Below are positions 50,845 to 60,349 of a stretch of 64,000 nucleotides of DNA, one piece after another (the first letter of the stretch is position 1; each line of letters begins with the position of its first letter). The notes beneath the pieces are model-generated. The model had not been told where the DNA came from. It saw nothing but the letters and a program-made list of their open reading frames with translations, and did not search any database. The stretch spans positions 196 through 64,195 of the forward strand of contig NZ_AQVB01000003.1 of NCBI RefSeq assembly GCF_000372065.1, in the 5' to 3' direction. The translations under genes and the position numbers were made by a program. The stretch comes from Oligella urethralis DSM 7531. Its GTDB lineage: Bacteria; Pseudomonadota; Gammaproteobacteria; Burkholderiales; Burkholderiaceae_B.

Positions 50845-53205
50845 TTATTTGTCTAAGGCTTCGCGCCAAACTGCTTCATAGGCTTGAACCATTTTGGGCA
50901 GACTGAAATTATCCAATACCCGTTGACGGCATTGCCGCTTAAACTGAGCGGCTTCAGCACCGGTTAAAAACGTCAGTGCTTGATCAATGCCTTGCGCTAG
51001 GGCAGCCGCATCCTGTGGTGGCACGACCCAACCTACCTCACCCACAATAAAGGCGGCATCGCCTACATTGGTGACCACATTTGGCACTTCACAAGCCATG
51101 GCTTCGGCCACCACATTGGGAAAGCCCTCGGCCAAGCTCGCTAATACATGCAGATCTAAAATAGGCATTAAGGCAGGCACATCGTCCCGCCGCCCGAGTA
51201 GCAACACCTGCTGCCCCACCACTAATTGGGCCTCGGCCAAGAGCGCCATAAGCTCTGCATTACTGCTATCCAAGCCCTCACCGATAAGCAATAATTTAAG
51301 ACCTGGGCGCTGTGCTTGCAAGCGTGCCATCGCTTGAATCAAATTGGCATGATTTTTTAATGGATTCCAACGAGCCACAAAGCCGATCACCTCATCCTCA
51401 ATGGCCAGACCCAACTGCTCTCGCATCGCCTTTGTATGCGCAGGGCTTGCGGGCTGCCAACGACTAAGATCATAGCCATTAGGAATCACACGAATTTTAG
51501 CAGCTTGGTAACCCCAGGCACGATGCCGCTGTGCTGCCAACTCGGCACAGAACACAATCAAACGGGGAATCAAATACGAAGTCCAAGCAAAATAGCGGGC
51601 TAAAATATAGGAGGAACGGCTACTGCTGGCTAGATTATCGCCGGAGTTACGCACCCCCCAAAGCACCGTCCTAATACCGGCCAAACGCGCTGCCAAACCG
51701 CCCACCATATCGGCATGGTACATCCAGCATTGCACCACATCGGGGGCTAATTGCTTTAAGGTCTTGCGTAGGCGCATAAAATCGCCGATGGACATTTTGC
51801 CGGGTGGCATGTTTAAGCAATGCAATTCAATACCCGCTGCCCGCAGTGCCGGACCAATCACCCCCTCATCCTGCATACTAAGCACACAATGCTGGTCTTT
51901 TTTAGCATGAGTCACCAAGCGCTGCAGCACCGTTTCTGCGCCACCATGGCCTAAACCACTGATTAAATGCAACACCTTTAAACCGTTAGGCGCTGAGCTT
52001 TGGGCAGTCACACTGGACTTAATCCCTAAGGTTTGAAACAAGGCCTCCCAATGCTGCAAAATGCGTTCGGTGGCGTATTCTTTGAGCACATAGGCTTGAC
52101 CCTCTGCCGCCAAACGTTGCCTAAGCGCATCATTGGCCAGCAACTGTCTTAAGGCATCAATAAATGCCGCCTGCGTGCTGTGATCATAGTGCCCTGCACT
52201 GTTCTTGGAGAATGGCACTAATAGGGCCAAGTTACCCCCTTGGCTAACTTCGGCTGGACCATAGGGGCAATCAATGGCAATCGAGGCTAAGCCATTCGCC
52301 ATGGCCTCTAATAACACATTAGGAAAGCCTTCACGCTCAGAAGTCATCACAAAGGCATCAGCAGCACGCATACATTGCCAAGGCGTGTTGGTCGCTCCCT
52401 TTAATAGCACTTGATTTGATAAGCCTAGCTCATCAATCTGTGCTTGCAAGGATTCCGCTAAGGGACCTGAGCCATAAATATGTAATTGCCAATCGGTGAA
52501 ATCCTTGGCCACTGCCGCAAAGCAATTGATTAAAAAAGCGTATTGCTTAATGGGCACCAAGCGCCCCATCGCCAATAATACCTTAGGCGGCGACTGACTT
52601 GCTTCTGGCCTTGCTTGAGTGCTCGCGCTTGTACGTAATTCCGCCACCAAAGCATCAGATAGCGGATTAGCAATGGTCGGCACCTGCTTAATAGCGGGAT
52701 TTAACGCTGCATAATCGCTAGCGGCAGCCTGCGTTTGTAGCATCACCGCAGCCGCTTTGGGATAAAGCACTTTTCTAAGCTTTCTCAATATCAGTGGCAA
52801 ATGGCTTTCTGATAAGGGATCGGTGCGCTCACAAACAATGACCGGCTGTGTTAGGCCGAGCGTTGCTAGCAGCGCCGTGACATTGACATTTGTTAAAAAA
52901 GAAACGACCACATCCGCTTGCCATTGTTTAAGTAAACGACGCAGCACCAAGGGTTTAAACAGACGAGCCAAAAGTTTGGATCGAGGTAGGTCTTGGGCCA
53001 GCCAATGCAAATCAATACGCTCATCAAGGGGGTAAAAAGACTGACCGGTGCCTTGCGCAAAACAAGGCACAATTCGTACCTCATGACCTAGACGCACCCA
53101 ATTATTCGCCAAGGTGGCCACCACCCGTTCGGCACCACCGGCATTCATTGAGCTGATCAGTATAAGGATTTTTCTGCCGCTTGCTGCGGCCTCAAGTGGC
53201 TGCAT
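50845..53205 (-). CDS. Fused double GT4 glycosyltransferase
   Basis: 786 residues hold two complete GT4 enzymes in tandem. The first (about 10-390) starts ISSMNAGGAERVVATLANNW and has TSEREGFPNVLLEAMANG. The second (about 407-786) starts SGLGHGGAETVLQRL and has LASLAEGFPNVVAEAMACEVP. The joint is a short Ser/Ala-rich stretch (IKSSVTAQSSAPNG, about 394-407). Both halves keep their donor-binding motifs, so two sequential linkages may come from one polypeptide. It is the middle of three transferase genes in the cluster, 12-13 bp from its neighbours. Confidence 0.93.
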   Translation of the reverse strand: MQPLEAAASGRKILILISSMNAGGAERVVATLANNWVRLGHEVRIVPCFAQGTGQSFYPLDERIDLHWLAQDLPRSKLLARLFKPLVLRRLLKQWQADVVVSFLTNVNVTALLATLGLTQPVIVCERTDPLSESHLPLILRKLRKVLYPKAAAVMLQTQAAASDYAALNPAIKQVPTIANPLSDALVAELRTSASTQARPEASQSPPKVLLAMGRLVPIKQYAFLINCFAAVAKDFTDWQLHIYGSGPLAESLQAQIDELGLSNQVLLKGATNTPWQCMRAADAFVMTSEREGFPNVLLEAMANGLASIAIDCPYGPAEVSQGGNLALLVPFSKNSAGHYDHSTQAAFIDALRQLLANDALRQRLAAEGQAYVLKEYATERILQHWEALFQTLGIKSSVTAQSSAPNGLKVLHLISGLGHGGAETVLQRLVTHAKKDQHCVLSMQDEGVIGPALRAAGIELHCLNMPPGKMSIGDFMRLRKTLKQLAPDVVQCWMYHADMVGGLAARLAGIRTVLWGVRNSGDNLASSSRSSYILARYFAWTSYLIPRLIVFCAELAAQRHRAWGYQAAKIRVIPNGYDLSRWQPASPAHTKAMREQLGLAIEDEVIGFVARWNPLKNHANLIQAMARLQAQRPGLKLLLIGEGLDSSNAELMALLAEAQLVVGQQVLLLGRRDDVPALMPILDLHVLASLAEGFPNVVAEAMACEVPNVVTNVGDAAFIVGEVGWVVPPQDAAALAQGIDQALTFLTGAEAAQFKRQCRQRVLDNFSLPKMVQAYEAVWREALDK

Positions 53206-53216
53206 TGGATGGCCTT

Positions 53217-54341
53217 TTAGCGTTTATTTTGTAAAACGTCTTGGAAGAGCTTATGCCACATACCGCTAATGCGGCGCATACTATAGCGGTCACGCATATC
53301 TACCGCACGCCGAGCATAATCCTCCATGCGTTGAGGGTCTCGAATCAAGCTGACAATGCTGTCTTTTAGTGCATCAACGGACTCAGTTTGCGACACCAAA
53401 TAGCCGTCAATATCATGCCGAATTAACTCGCGTGGGCCAACATCACAATCATAAGCCACGCAAGGCAAACCACAGGACATCGCCTCTTGTAGACTATTTG
53501 ATAAACCCTCGGAGCGCGAGCTCAGCACAAATAAATCAGCTTGACTATACCACCACTGCATATTACCAACACGCCCTACTAAAAAGACACGTTGTTGCAG
53601 ACCAGCACGCTCAATTTGTTGCGCTAAACTATCACGCTCTGGCCCCTCTCCTAAAATCAATAAATCCCACTGAGGATAGGCATCGGCAAACTTAGCAAAG
53701 CTTTTAATCAATAAATCAAAGCCTTTGACGGGCTGCAGCCTACCGACGGCTAAGAGCCATTTTTTACCCTCCCCCTTGGGTATTTGCACTCTAGGCTCAT
53801 GCTGCTCCAGAGGCCATTGCACCGCATTTGGAATTACGCAAAAGGAGGCTTTGGGAATCTCTTTTTTTAAATAATCGGCAGTCGCTTGGGTTAAGGTAAC
53901 AACGCGCGCAGCTTTAGGATAAAAAAATCGTCTGAGACGCTGCCAATGCTTTGACAGCTTTTGAAAAGGTGGATAAGCATGCTCCGTCACAATCACCTGA
54001 CAAGGTAAGCCCATCGCTGCTATCACCGAAAAAATCGATGCGGATGTCATAAAAGACACCAACAGATCTGGACGATAACGCTTAAGCTCACGACGTAAGC
54101 GTCGAATCTGCGTCAAATGCGCAAACAAACCAGTCCTACCGAAAGTATCTAAACTGACGCGCTGCACGCGCGCATCCAATGGGTAAACATCGGTGGCGGG
54201 ATCTGCTTGCGTCAATACAATCACTTCATAGCCATCGTACGCCCAACGCCTAGCCAACTCAACAGCGACACGCTCCGCTCCCCCACCACGCAACGAGGGA
54301 ATATATAGAAGAATGCGACTATGTAATTGATTCCTTAACAT
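53217..54341 (-). CDS. Glycosyltransferase family 4
   Basis: 374 residues, GT-B fold. It begins LLYIPSLRGGGAERVAVELARR, resembling the first half of the downstream fused transferase, which suggests common origin. Donor-site motif LSSRSEGLSNSLQEAMSCGLPC is followed by DCDVGPRELIRHDIDGYLV. Donor and acceptor unknown. It lies between the flippase gene and the fused transferase gene. Confidence 0.92.
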   Translation of the reverse strand: MLRNQLHSRILLYIPSLRGGGAERVAVELARRWAYDGYEVIVLTQADPATDVYPLDARVQRVSLDTFGRTGLFAHLTQIRRLRRELKRYRPDLLVSFMTSASIFSVIAAMGLPCQVIVTEHAYPPFQKLSKHWQRLRRFFYPKAARVVTLTQATADYLKKEIPKASFCVIPNAVQWPLEQHEPRVQIPKGEGKKWLLAVGRLQPVKGFDLLIKSFAKFADAYPQWDLLILGEGPERDSLAQQIERAGLQQRVFLVGRVGNMQWWYSQADLFVLSSRSEGLSNSLQEAMSCGLPCVAYDCDVGPRELIRHDIDGYLVSQTESVDALKDSIVSLIRDPQRMEDYARRAVDMRDRYSMRRISGMWHKLFQDVLQNKR

Positions 54342-54421
54342 ACAACCTATTGAAACTTAAGCACGCTCATCGTAATTTTAAGAAATTTGTCCCAGCTTGG
54401 CTATCACAATACCGATCCGTT

Positions 54422-55768
54422 TCAGATTTTCACAAATCCGGGCTTAATCACCGTCACTGCCACAAAATAACAGCAAAAAGATAGTAAATACATCATGGCT
54501 GTGGCTAACATAATACCCTCAGCACCCATGATAGGCGCTAAGTAGAAACTTAATACCGCTTTAAGTGCGAAATTTGCCACGGCGATGGCTGCCATCAAGG
54601 TATAGCGATTTTGACTGGCCATCAATTGAACTAAAATCAACACACCAAAATAAAACGGGAGTTGTAATAAGCCATAACGCATGACGGAAGTGACTGTAGC
54701 AGTATTGTCCGCACTAAAGGCGCCACGTTGAAAGAGTAATTGCACCAAGTAAGGACTCAATAACCACAGCACTAGCACCGCCAACACGCCAAGCCCCATC
54801 ATCCCTAAGGCCCATTTTAGGGCCATTGAACGCGCTTTGGCATACTCACCTTGTGCCTGTACATCGGCCAACACCGGCAAGGCGGCACGCCCCACAGAAG
54901 CTGCCCCCAAGCCAATAATTAACGATAGCACCCGTGCCGCATAACCCAAAGTGGCATTCGCATTATCACCGAGTTTTGCCGCAATCATTTGATCCAAGGG
55001 TCCCACAAAGCTCATGGCGACCTGCCCGATTAACATCACACCGGCAGCACTGATCACCGCCGCCCAATACGGTGACGATAGACTAATCGAGGGCTTAAAC
55101 CAAGCGCGATGCGGTTCAGCCCGCGCGGCTAATATTTGTAAAACGAATGCCTGCACCAGATAGCCTAATAAGGTGCCCCATAACAGAGGCACCACTGAGG
55201 TATCACCTGGACTCAGTAAAATCCACAATAAAATAAAGAGCGCAGGCAAACTATCTAACAAGGTATTAATATGTTTTTCACGCGCTCTTAAGCGGGACAT
55301 ACTGAGACCAATCAGCAGAATCAGAATCACCGTGGGGGCAAAGCCATAAATCATACGTTGACTCAAGGCCTTGGTCTCCGCACTAAAGCCCTCGGCCGCG
55401 TGCGTTAGCACCCATGGCCATAAGTAAAAGGTCAAGCCGCTTAGCAACACCCCGAGCAGCAATAAGATGCCCTCACATTGGGAAATAAAGCGATGCTGCT
55501 CTGCTTCAACATCATGCCGCAACTTCACAAAGCTAGGAATTAGCACCATCGAAAAAACGCCCACCAAGGTGCTCGGCAACCAGGTACTCATGGTCATGGT
55601 GAACTGGTAGGCATCGACCACATCACTCACCCCATAGCGATTTGCCACCGCCATTTCTTTGAGCGCACCCGCTATTTTCCCGATAAACAAGAAAAAAGCC
55701 ACCCGCAAAGCGCCTTTGGCAATTCGCAGGTGGTCTCCGTCCAGAGCTTTAAGACGCTTAGACAACAC
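54422..55768 (-). CDS. MurJ/Wzx-like lipid-linked oligosaccharide flippase
   Basis: 448 residues with about 12-14 hydrophobic helices. The N-terminal half (FIGKIAGALKEMAVANRYGV, MSTWLPSTLVGVFSMVLIPSF) is MurJ/MviN-like; members of the MOP superfamily flip undecaprenyl-diphosphate-linked glycans. Its place within a wecA-type, sugar-synthesis and transferase cluster suggests it exports this cluster's repeat unit rather than lipid II, so I read it as a Wzx-role protein. It starts 3 bp after the epimerase stop. Confidence 0.87.
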   Translation of the reverse strand: MLSKRLKALDGDHLRIAKGALRVAFFLFIGKIAGALKEMAVANRYGVSDVVDAYQFTMTMSTWLPSTLVGVFSMVLIPSFVKLRHDVEAEQHRFISQCEGILLLLGVLLSGLTFYLWPWVLTHAAEGFSAETKALSQRMIYGFAPTVILILLIGLSMSRLRAREKHINTLLDSLPALFILLWILLSPGDTSVVPLLWGTLLGYLVQAFVLQILAARAEPHRAWFKPSISLSSPYWAAVISAAGVMLIGQVAMSFVGPLDQMIAAKLGDNANATLGYAARVLSLIIGLGAASVGRAALPVLADVQAQGEYAKARSMALKWALGMMGLGVLAVLVLWLLSPYLVQLLFQRGAFSADNTATVTSVMRYGLLQLPFYFGVLILVQLMASQNRYTLMAAIAVANFALKAVLSFYLAPIMGAEGIMLATAMMYLLSFCCYFVAVTVIKPGFVKI

Positions 55769-55771
55769 GAC

Positions 55772-56797
55772 TTACTTCAGAAAATTGATATACCACGGCA
55801 TAGCCTCAGCCAAGCCCTCTCGAATACTATGCGTTGGCTGATAACCCAGTTGCTGAGTGATTTTAGAGATATCGGCTTGGGAATGTCGCACATCACCTGC
55901 TCTAAAGTCCTGGTGAATAGGCGCTTGCTCATAAGCAATGCCATTTTCCTGCAACAGCTCCTGTAAAAAGCCAAAAAGCTCATTGAGTGAGGTACGGTGA
56001 TTTAGGGCCACGTTATACACTTCAAAACCAGAGTCTGGCATCTGCAAGGAGCTGAGAATATTTGCCTGCACCGTATTATCGATATAGCAAAAGTCGCGAC
56101 TGGTTTCGCCATCGCCATTAATCACCACTGGCTCACCGTGGATCATCGCCGCCGTCCACTTAGGAATCACGGCCGCATATGCGCCGTCCGGCGTTTGACG
56201 CTTACCAAAGACGTTAAAATAACGCAAACCAATGGATTTAAAACCATAACTCATGGCAAAAACACGGGCGTATAATTCATTGACATACTTAGTCACCGCA
56301 TAAGGCGACAAGGGATTACCAATGATCGGCTCCTGCTTAGGGAGCGCCGGATGATCACCATAGGTCGAGCTAGAGGCTGCAAAAACAAAGGACTGTACCC
56401 CCTCATCACGCGCCGCCACCATCATATTTAAGGCACCGTCAATATTGACCGCATTGCTTGTGAGCGGGTCATTTAAGGAGCGCGGCACCGAGCCTAAGGC
56501 TGCCTGATGAGAGACATAATCCACGCCCTTGACCGCTTCACGACACCTCGCTAAATCACGTATATCGCCCTCAATAAAGCGAAAACCCGCCCACTGTTCA
56601 GGCGTCACCTGAGCTTGCACTTCATCAAGATTATGCTGAAAGCCGGTGGAAAAATTATCCAGACCCACGACTTTTTGCTGATGCTTTAATAAAAACTCCA
56701 ATAGATTGGAGCCGATAAAACCAGCACAACCCGTAACCAACCATGTTTTGGGTTGGGCTAGGAGTTGTTGCTTGACTGCTTCAAATTTAGTACTCAT
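55772..56797 (-). CDS. NAD-dependent UDP-sugar 4-epimerase, WbpP/TviC-like
   Basis: Extended SDR enzyme of 341 residues. It has the NAD motif [15 protein letters not shown] (about 23-37), [15 protein letters not shown], the [16 protein letters not shown] serine region, and catalytic Tyr/Lys in [13 protein letters not shown]. These segments closely match the UDP-GlcNAc(A) C4-epimerases of Vi antigen and Pseudomonas O6 loci. Together with the upstream dehydrogenase it would make UDP-GalNAcA. Confidence 0.92.
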   Translation of the reverse strand: MSTKFEAVKQQLLAQPKTWLVTGCAGFIGSNLLEFLLKHQQKVVGLDNFSTGFQHNLDEVQAQVTPEQWAGFRFIEGDIRDLARCREAVKGVDYVSHQAALGSVPRSLNDPLTSNAVNIDGALNMMVAARDEGVQSFVFAASSSTYGDHPALPKQEPIIGNPLSPYAVTKYVNELYARVFAMSYGFKSIGLRYFNVFGKRQTPDGAYAAVIPKWTAAMIHGEPVVINGDGETSRDFCYIDNTVQANILSSLQMPDSGFEVYNVALNHRTSLNELFGFLQELLQENGIAYEQAPIHQDFRAGDVRHSQADISKITQQLGYQPTHSIREGLAEAMPWYINFLK

Positions 56798-56834
56798 AAC
56801 GATGTTAAAAATAAATTAAGCAAACCCACAAAGA

Positions 56835-58109
56835 CTACAGACGCAAATCAGTCTCAGACTCATCAAAGAGATATTTGAGATCGTACAGTACATGCTCAGG
56901 TTTACCAGTAGCGTGGATTTTAGCTGCCCCCATCGCTTTAAATTGATGATGCCCCACCGCCAGTATGATCGCATCATACACGCCCTCTGCTAGGCTTTGA
57001 ATGGGTTTAATACCGTATTCACGCTCACACTCTTCTGGATCTACCCATGGATCATAGACATCAACGTTAATATTGTATTCGGCCAGTTCATGAATAATAT
57101 CCACTACCCGTGTGTTACGCAGATCCGGGCAATTTTCCTTAAAAGTCAAACCCATGACTAAGACGCGAGAATCTTGCACCTGAATTCGCTTTTTTGTCAT
57201 GGCTTTAATCAGCTGAGCCACAACATAGGTACCCATGCTGTCATTTAAACGACGACCCGCCAACACAATCTCGGGATGATAACCAATAGACTGCGCTTTA
57301 TGGGTTAAATAATAGGGGTCCACACCAATACAATGACCACCCACCAAACCCGGACGGAATGGCAAGAAGTTCCACTTGGTGCCGGCAGCTTTTAGCACGG
57401 CTTCCGTATCAATGCCCATACGATTAAAAATGATCGCTAATTCATTAATTAAGGCAATATTGACATCACGTTGTGTGTTCTCAATCACTTTGGCCGCTTC
57501 AGCCACCTTAATACTCGGTGCCTGATGCGTACCGGCGGTGATAATTTGCTGATACAACTGATCAACTAAGGCTGCCACCTCGGGCGTAGAGCCTGAAGTC
57601 ACCTTCACAATATTGCTAACGCGACGCTCCTTATCACCTGGATTAATACGCTCTGGACTATAGCCGGCAAAAAAATCCTGATTAAACTTAAGACCAGAAA
57701 ACTGCTCTAGCACTGGCACACAATCATCCTCAGTCGCCCCGGGGTAAACCGTGGATTCATAAATCACAATATCACCCCGCTGCAAGACCTTAGCCAACAT
57801 CTCCGAGGCCTTAATTAAGGGGGTCAAATCAGGACGCTTATACGCATCAATCGGTGTTGGTACCGTCACAATATATACATTGGCCTCGCGTAATTCCTCA
57901 GGATCGTGGGCATAACGCAAATGCGTTGCTGCTGCCAAATCCTCGGACCCGACTTCAAGCGTATGATCATGACCGCCTTGTAATTCCTCAACGCGCTGAC
58001 GGTTAATATCAAAACCAATCACCGAACGCTTTTTACCAAACTCCACGGCCAGTGGCAAACCCACATAGCCTAGACCAATCACTGCAAGTTTAATATCTTC
58101 CAACTTCAA
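56835..58109 (-). CDS. Nucleotide-sugar 6-dehydrogenase, WbpO/TviB-like
   Basis: 424 residues, UDP-glucose/GDP-mannose dehydrogenase family. The NAD motif is [17 protein letters not shown], followed by [19 protein letters not shown], a feature of the WbpO/TviB/VipA subgroup. The catalytic cysteine is in [17 protein letters not shown], and [14 protein letters not shown] marks the C-terminal domain. It oxidises a UDP-N-acetylhexosamine to its uronic acid. Paired with the epimerase gene (37 bp). Confidence 0.93.
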   Translation of the reverse strand: MKLEDIKLAVIGLGYVGLPLAVEFGKKRSVIGFDINRQRVEELQGGHDHTLEVGSEDLAAATHLRYAHDPEELREANVYIVTVPTPIDAYKRPDLTPLIKASEMLAKVLQRGDIVIYESTVYPGATEDDCVPVLEQFSGLKFNQDFFAGYSPERINPGDKERRVSNIVKVTSGSTPEVAALVDQLYQQIITAGTHQAPSIKVAEAAKVIENTQRDVNIALINELAIIFNRMGIDTEAVLKAAGTKWNFLPFRPGLVGGHCIGVDPYYLTHKAQSIGYHPEIVLAGRRLNDSMGTYVVAQLIKAMTKKRIQVQDSRVLVMGLTFKENCPDLRNTRVVDIIHELAEYNINVDVYDPWVDPEECEREYGIKPIQSLAEGVYDAIILAVGHHQFKAMGAAKIHATGKPEHVLYDLKYLFDESETDLRL

Positions 58110-58143
58110 GGCAAACTCCTAACAACACAATAATACATATCAT

Positions 58144-59262
58144 TTATCTGCGACTAAACACAGAGGGTAATAACAACCAACGCGGACAACGCCAGTTCAC
58201 TAAACGCGAGTACAGCCACAAATATAGCACTGAGAACACAAACATAGACAAGCATAGGAACCATGCCTGATCCCAGAAAATCGTGGCGGGTACTAAACCA
58301 ATCAAACACAGTACCCACAAATAAGGTGAGGTTAAGGCATTACATAAGGCCGGTACACTGTCGCGACTATCACGACTGAAGGTCACTCTCACTAAGCGGC
58401 GGAAAATTAATTGATGTAAATGCAAGGCATCCGGCTGATCTACCCGCACTTTACGGATAAAGCGACGACGCCAAATCGAAAACATGGTTTCAAAAACCGG
58501 ATAAAACAGCACCGCAATGGCATAAAAAGGTGATACCGAAGGATTGCGCGCTACTAATTGCACCGCCAACTCAGCCAACATAAAGCCGATAAAATAAGCG
58601 CCACCATCGCCTAAAAACACGCGCCCGAAGGGAAAATTCCACACCAAAAAGCCCATCACCGCAGAAGCCATGGCTAAAGCGATGACAAAAATTGCCGTGT
58701 CATTGACCTGATAGGCTACTAAGGCCAGTGAAATGGCAATTAAGCAAGAGACCATGCCGGCAAGACCATTCATCCCATCAATTAAATTCATGGCATGGGT
58801 ACAGCCACCGACCGCTACCATAGTAAAGAGTAAAGATACCGGCCAAAAACTAAGCACCCAATCAAGCCATTCAAAGCCTACACGGGAGACGCCACCAAAA
58901 AACCACCAGGCAATGGCAGCCGATGCAAAGGCTGCTAATAAACGCTTACCCGCACCGATGTCCTTGGTAATATCCTCTAAAATGCCTGCCACAAACACCG
59001 GCATGGCAGCCACAAATAGCGCTGGCCAAAACCAATTGAGCGTAGTATTGTCCGGCCTCCCTAAAACCAACAAGCCCGCCAAGGTCCCCGCGAACACGGC
59101 TAAGCCACCAATACGCGGCGTGGACCGTACATGCGAGGCCTGTGGCTTATTCAGATCAGAGTCACCAGTAAAGCGCCCATGCCAACGCTCGGAGGCGATA
59201 ATCAAACCGCCCACCGAAAAAGCCACAATACAAATCAAAAGATATTGCCAAGCTTCTGTCAC
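58144..59262 (-). CDS. Undecaprenyl-phosphate N-acetylhexosamine-1-phosphate transferase, WecA/MraY family
   Basis: An integral membrane enzyme of 372 residues with about ten helices that starts a glycan on undecaprenyl phosphate. It carries the PNPT family's Asp-rich and downstream motifs: HVRSTPRIGGLAVFAG (near 43-58), AMNLIDGMNGLAGM, FLVWNFPFGRVFLGDGGAYFIG, and DALHLHQLIFRRL with the HxH set. Donor is probably UDP-GlcNAc or UDP-GalNAc. As the first gene of the cluster it fixes the reducing-end sugar. Confidence 0.9.
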   Translation of the reverse strand: MTEAWQYLLICIVAFSVGGLIIASERWHGRFTGDSDLNKPQASHVRSTPRIGGLAVFAGTLAGLLVLGRPDNTTLNWFWPALFVAAMPVFVAGILEDITKDIGAGKRLLAAFASAAIAWWFFGGVSRVGFEWLDWVLSFWPVSLLFTMVAVGGCTHAMNLIDGMNGLAGMVSCLIAISLALVAYQVNDTAIFVIALAMASAVMGFLVWNFPFGRVFLGDGGAYFIGFMLAELAVQLVARNPSVSPFYAIAVLFYPVFETMFSIWRRRFIRKVRVDQPDALHLHQLIFRRLVRVTFSRDSRDSVPALCNALTSPYLWVLCLIGLVPATIFWDQAWFLCLSMFVFSVLYLWLYSRLVNWRCPRWLLLPSVFSRR

Positions 59263-59520
59263 TACGTTCTACTATAAAAAGAATGAATTAGTTGAAAAAG
59301 GCACTTAAGTAAGTCATTTGCACTGACGCCCACTTAATGCCTCTACCCTGTGTGCTGCAAGTCTAACAGCTGAGGGAGTATTAAGGTATTAAAAGATATT
59401 GTAATTTGCAACAACGATGAATTGTTATTTATTGGACATGTTCAGCCATTGTTGATAAAAACAGACGTTTGGTCAGCCGTCCTTACATCGACTGAGCATT
59501 AGGGCAGCAAATTTTTTGCA
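59263..59520. other. Upstream region of the polysaccharide cluster
   Basis: About 260 bp between the wecA-type start and the candidate sRNA terminator. I see no gene. A weak minus-strand TTGTTG/TAATAC pair at 17 bp spacing could be a promoter. Nothing else is recognisable. Confidence 0.4.
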
Positions 59521-59549
59521 AAAAAAACCCGGAATCAAAAGATTCCGGG
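59521..59549 (-). terminator. Intrinsic terminator of the candidate small RNA
   Basis: Perfect 9-bp stem CCCGGAATC / GATTCCGGG with a 4-nt loop, followed on the minus strand by a run of at least seven T residues. It belongs to no protein gene. Confidence 0.9.
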
Positions 59550-59680
59550 CAAATCCACCAAAGGAGGAGGGTGGAGGAGACATCTGCATAAACTAAAGTC
59601 TGAGTTAGTAAGGAGAAAACTAATCAAACTCCAGTTTAAATCACTGCGAGCTATAGGACAAACCCTAATAACCCGACAAC
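59521..59680 (-). ncRNA. Candidate small RNA with two anti-Shine-Dalgarno hairpin loops
   Basis: The minus strand shows an orphan transcription unit of about 160 nt. A promoter-like pair lies directly upstream. Within it, stem TTAGT/ACTAA (59605-59623) exposes loop TTTCTCCTT, and stem TCCACC/GGTGGA (59554-59575) exposes loop CTCCTCCTTT, which includes the 16S rRNA anti-SD string CCTCCTTT. A strong intrinsic terminator closes it. No conserved-looking ORF is present. The pattern recalls CU-rich-loop sRNAs that pair with ribosome binding sites, such as the cuckoo RNAs of Alphaproteobacteria; I know of no named homologue here. Confidence 0.6.
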
Positions 59681-59686
59681 AATTAA

Positions 59687-59715
59687 ATATTAACAAAGTT
59701 TTTGTTGCGTTGCAA
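59687..59715 (-). promoter_or_regulatory. Candidate promoter of the small RNA
   Basis: On the minus strand TTGCAA (59710-59715) and TAATAT (59687-59692) are separated by exactly 17 bp. Each matches the consensus at 4 of 6 positions. Predicted transcript start near 59680. Confidence 0.45.
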
Positions 59716-59923
59716 GAAAAAACTAATGAAAACCCTAGGTGCACGATGTGATTGTTGTATTTTTGACATTTTTCAAAAAAACTTCAATACACTAACATGC
59801 CCATACACTGTGGCCACTAATTTTTAGCCCTGTTTTAGCCATCAAATAACCCATTAGCGCTACTAAAACGGCATAATGTTAGATACGATTGAATCTTAAG
59901 AATAGCTATAAGGAAATCAGATT

Positions 59924-60346
59924 ATGCAATGCTCTGTCGAATGGAATGGTCCCGAGGGTATGTTATTTGTTTGCCAAACCGGTAGTGGTCATACCTTAAC
60001 CGTGGATGGACCGCCCGAGGGTGGCGGTAATAATCTGGCCCCTCGTCCCATGGAAACCTTGCTAAGCGGCGCTGGTGCCTGCTCAGCTTATGATGTGGTG
60101 ATGATTTTACAACGCAGCCGCAAGGATATTCGCCGTTGTCGTTTAAATATCACCTCGGAACGTGCTGAAACAGACCCCAAGGTATTTACCAAAATTCACT
60201 TCGAATTTATCGTCAGCGGTCGCGACTTACAAGACAAAGTAGTCGAACGCGCCATTAACCTAAGCCATGAAAAGTATTGTTCCGCCGTGGCCATGCTAAA
60301 TAAAACCGCTGAAATTACACATTCCTATCGGATTGAGGAAGTTTAA
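59924..60346 (+). CDS. OsmC/Ohr-family protein
   Basis: 140-residue peroxide-reducing family protein. The two conserved cysteines are present: Cys53 in SGAGACSAYDVVMIL and Cys119 in SHEKYCSAVAML. Most like the YhfA/OsmC branch rather than Ohr. Its stop is 3 bp before thyA, so it heads the osmC-thyA-folA group. Substrate unknown. Confidence 0.92.
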   Translation: MQCSVEWNGPEGMLFVCQTGSGHTLTVDGPPEGGGNNLAPRPMETLLSGAGACSAYDVVMILQRSRKDIRRCRLNITSERAETDPKVFTKIHFEFIVSGRDLQDKVVERAINLSHEKYCSAVAMLNKTAEITHSYRIEEV

Positions 60347-60349
60347 GTA

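Noticed and set aside
59535-59744. A 69-codon minus-strand frame in the intergenic region
   Set aside because: It runs through the terminator and sRNA hairpins, has no ribosome site and no recognisable domain. A shorter Pro/Ser-rich frame from 59589 also lacks a ribosome site.
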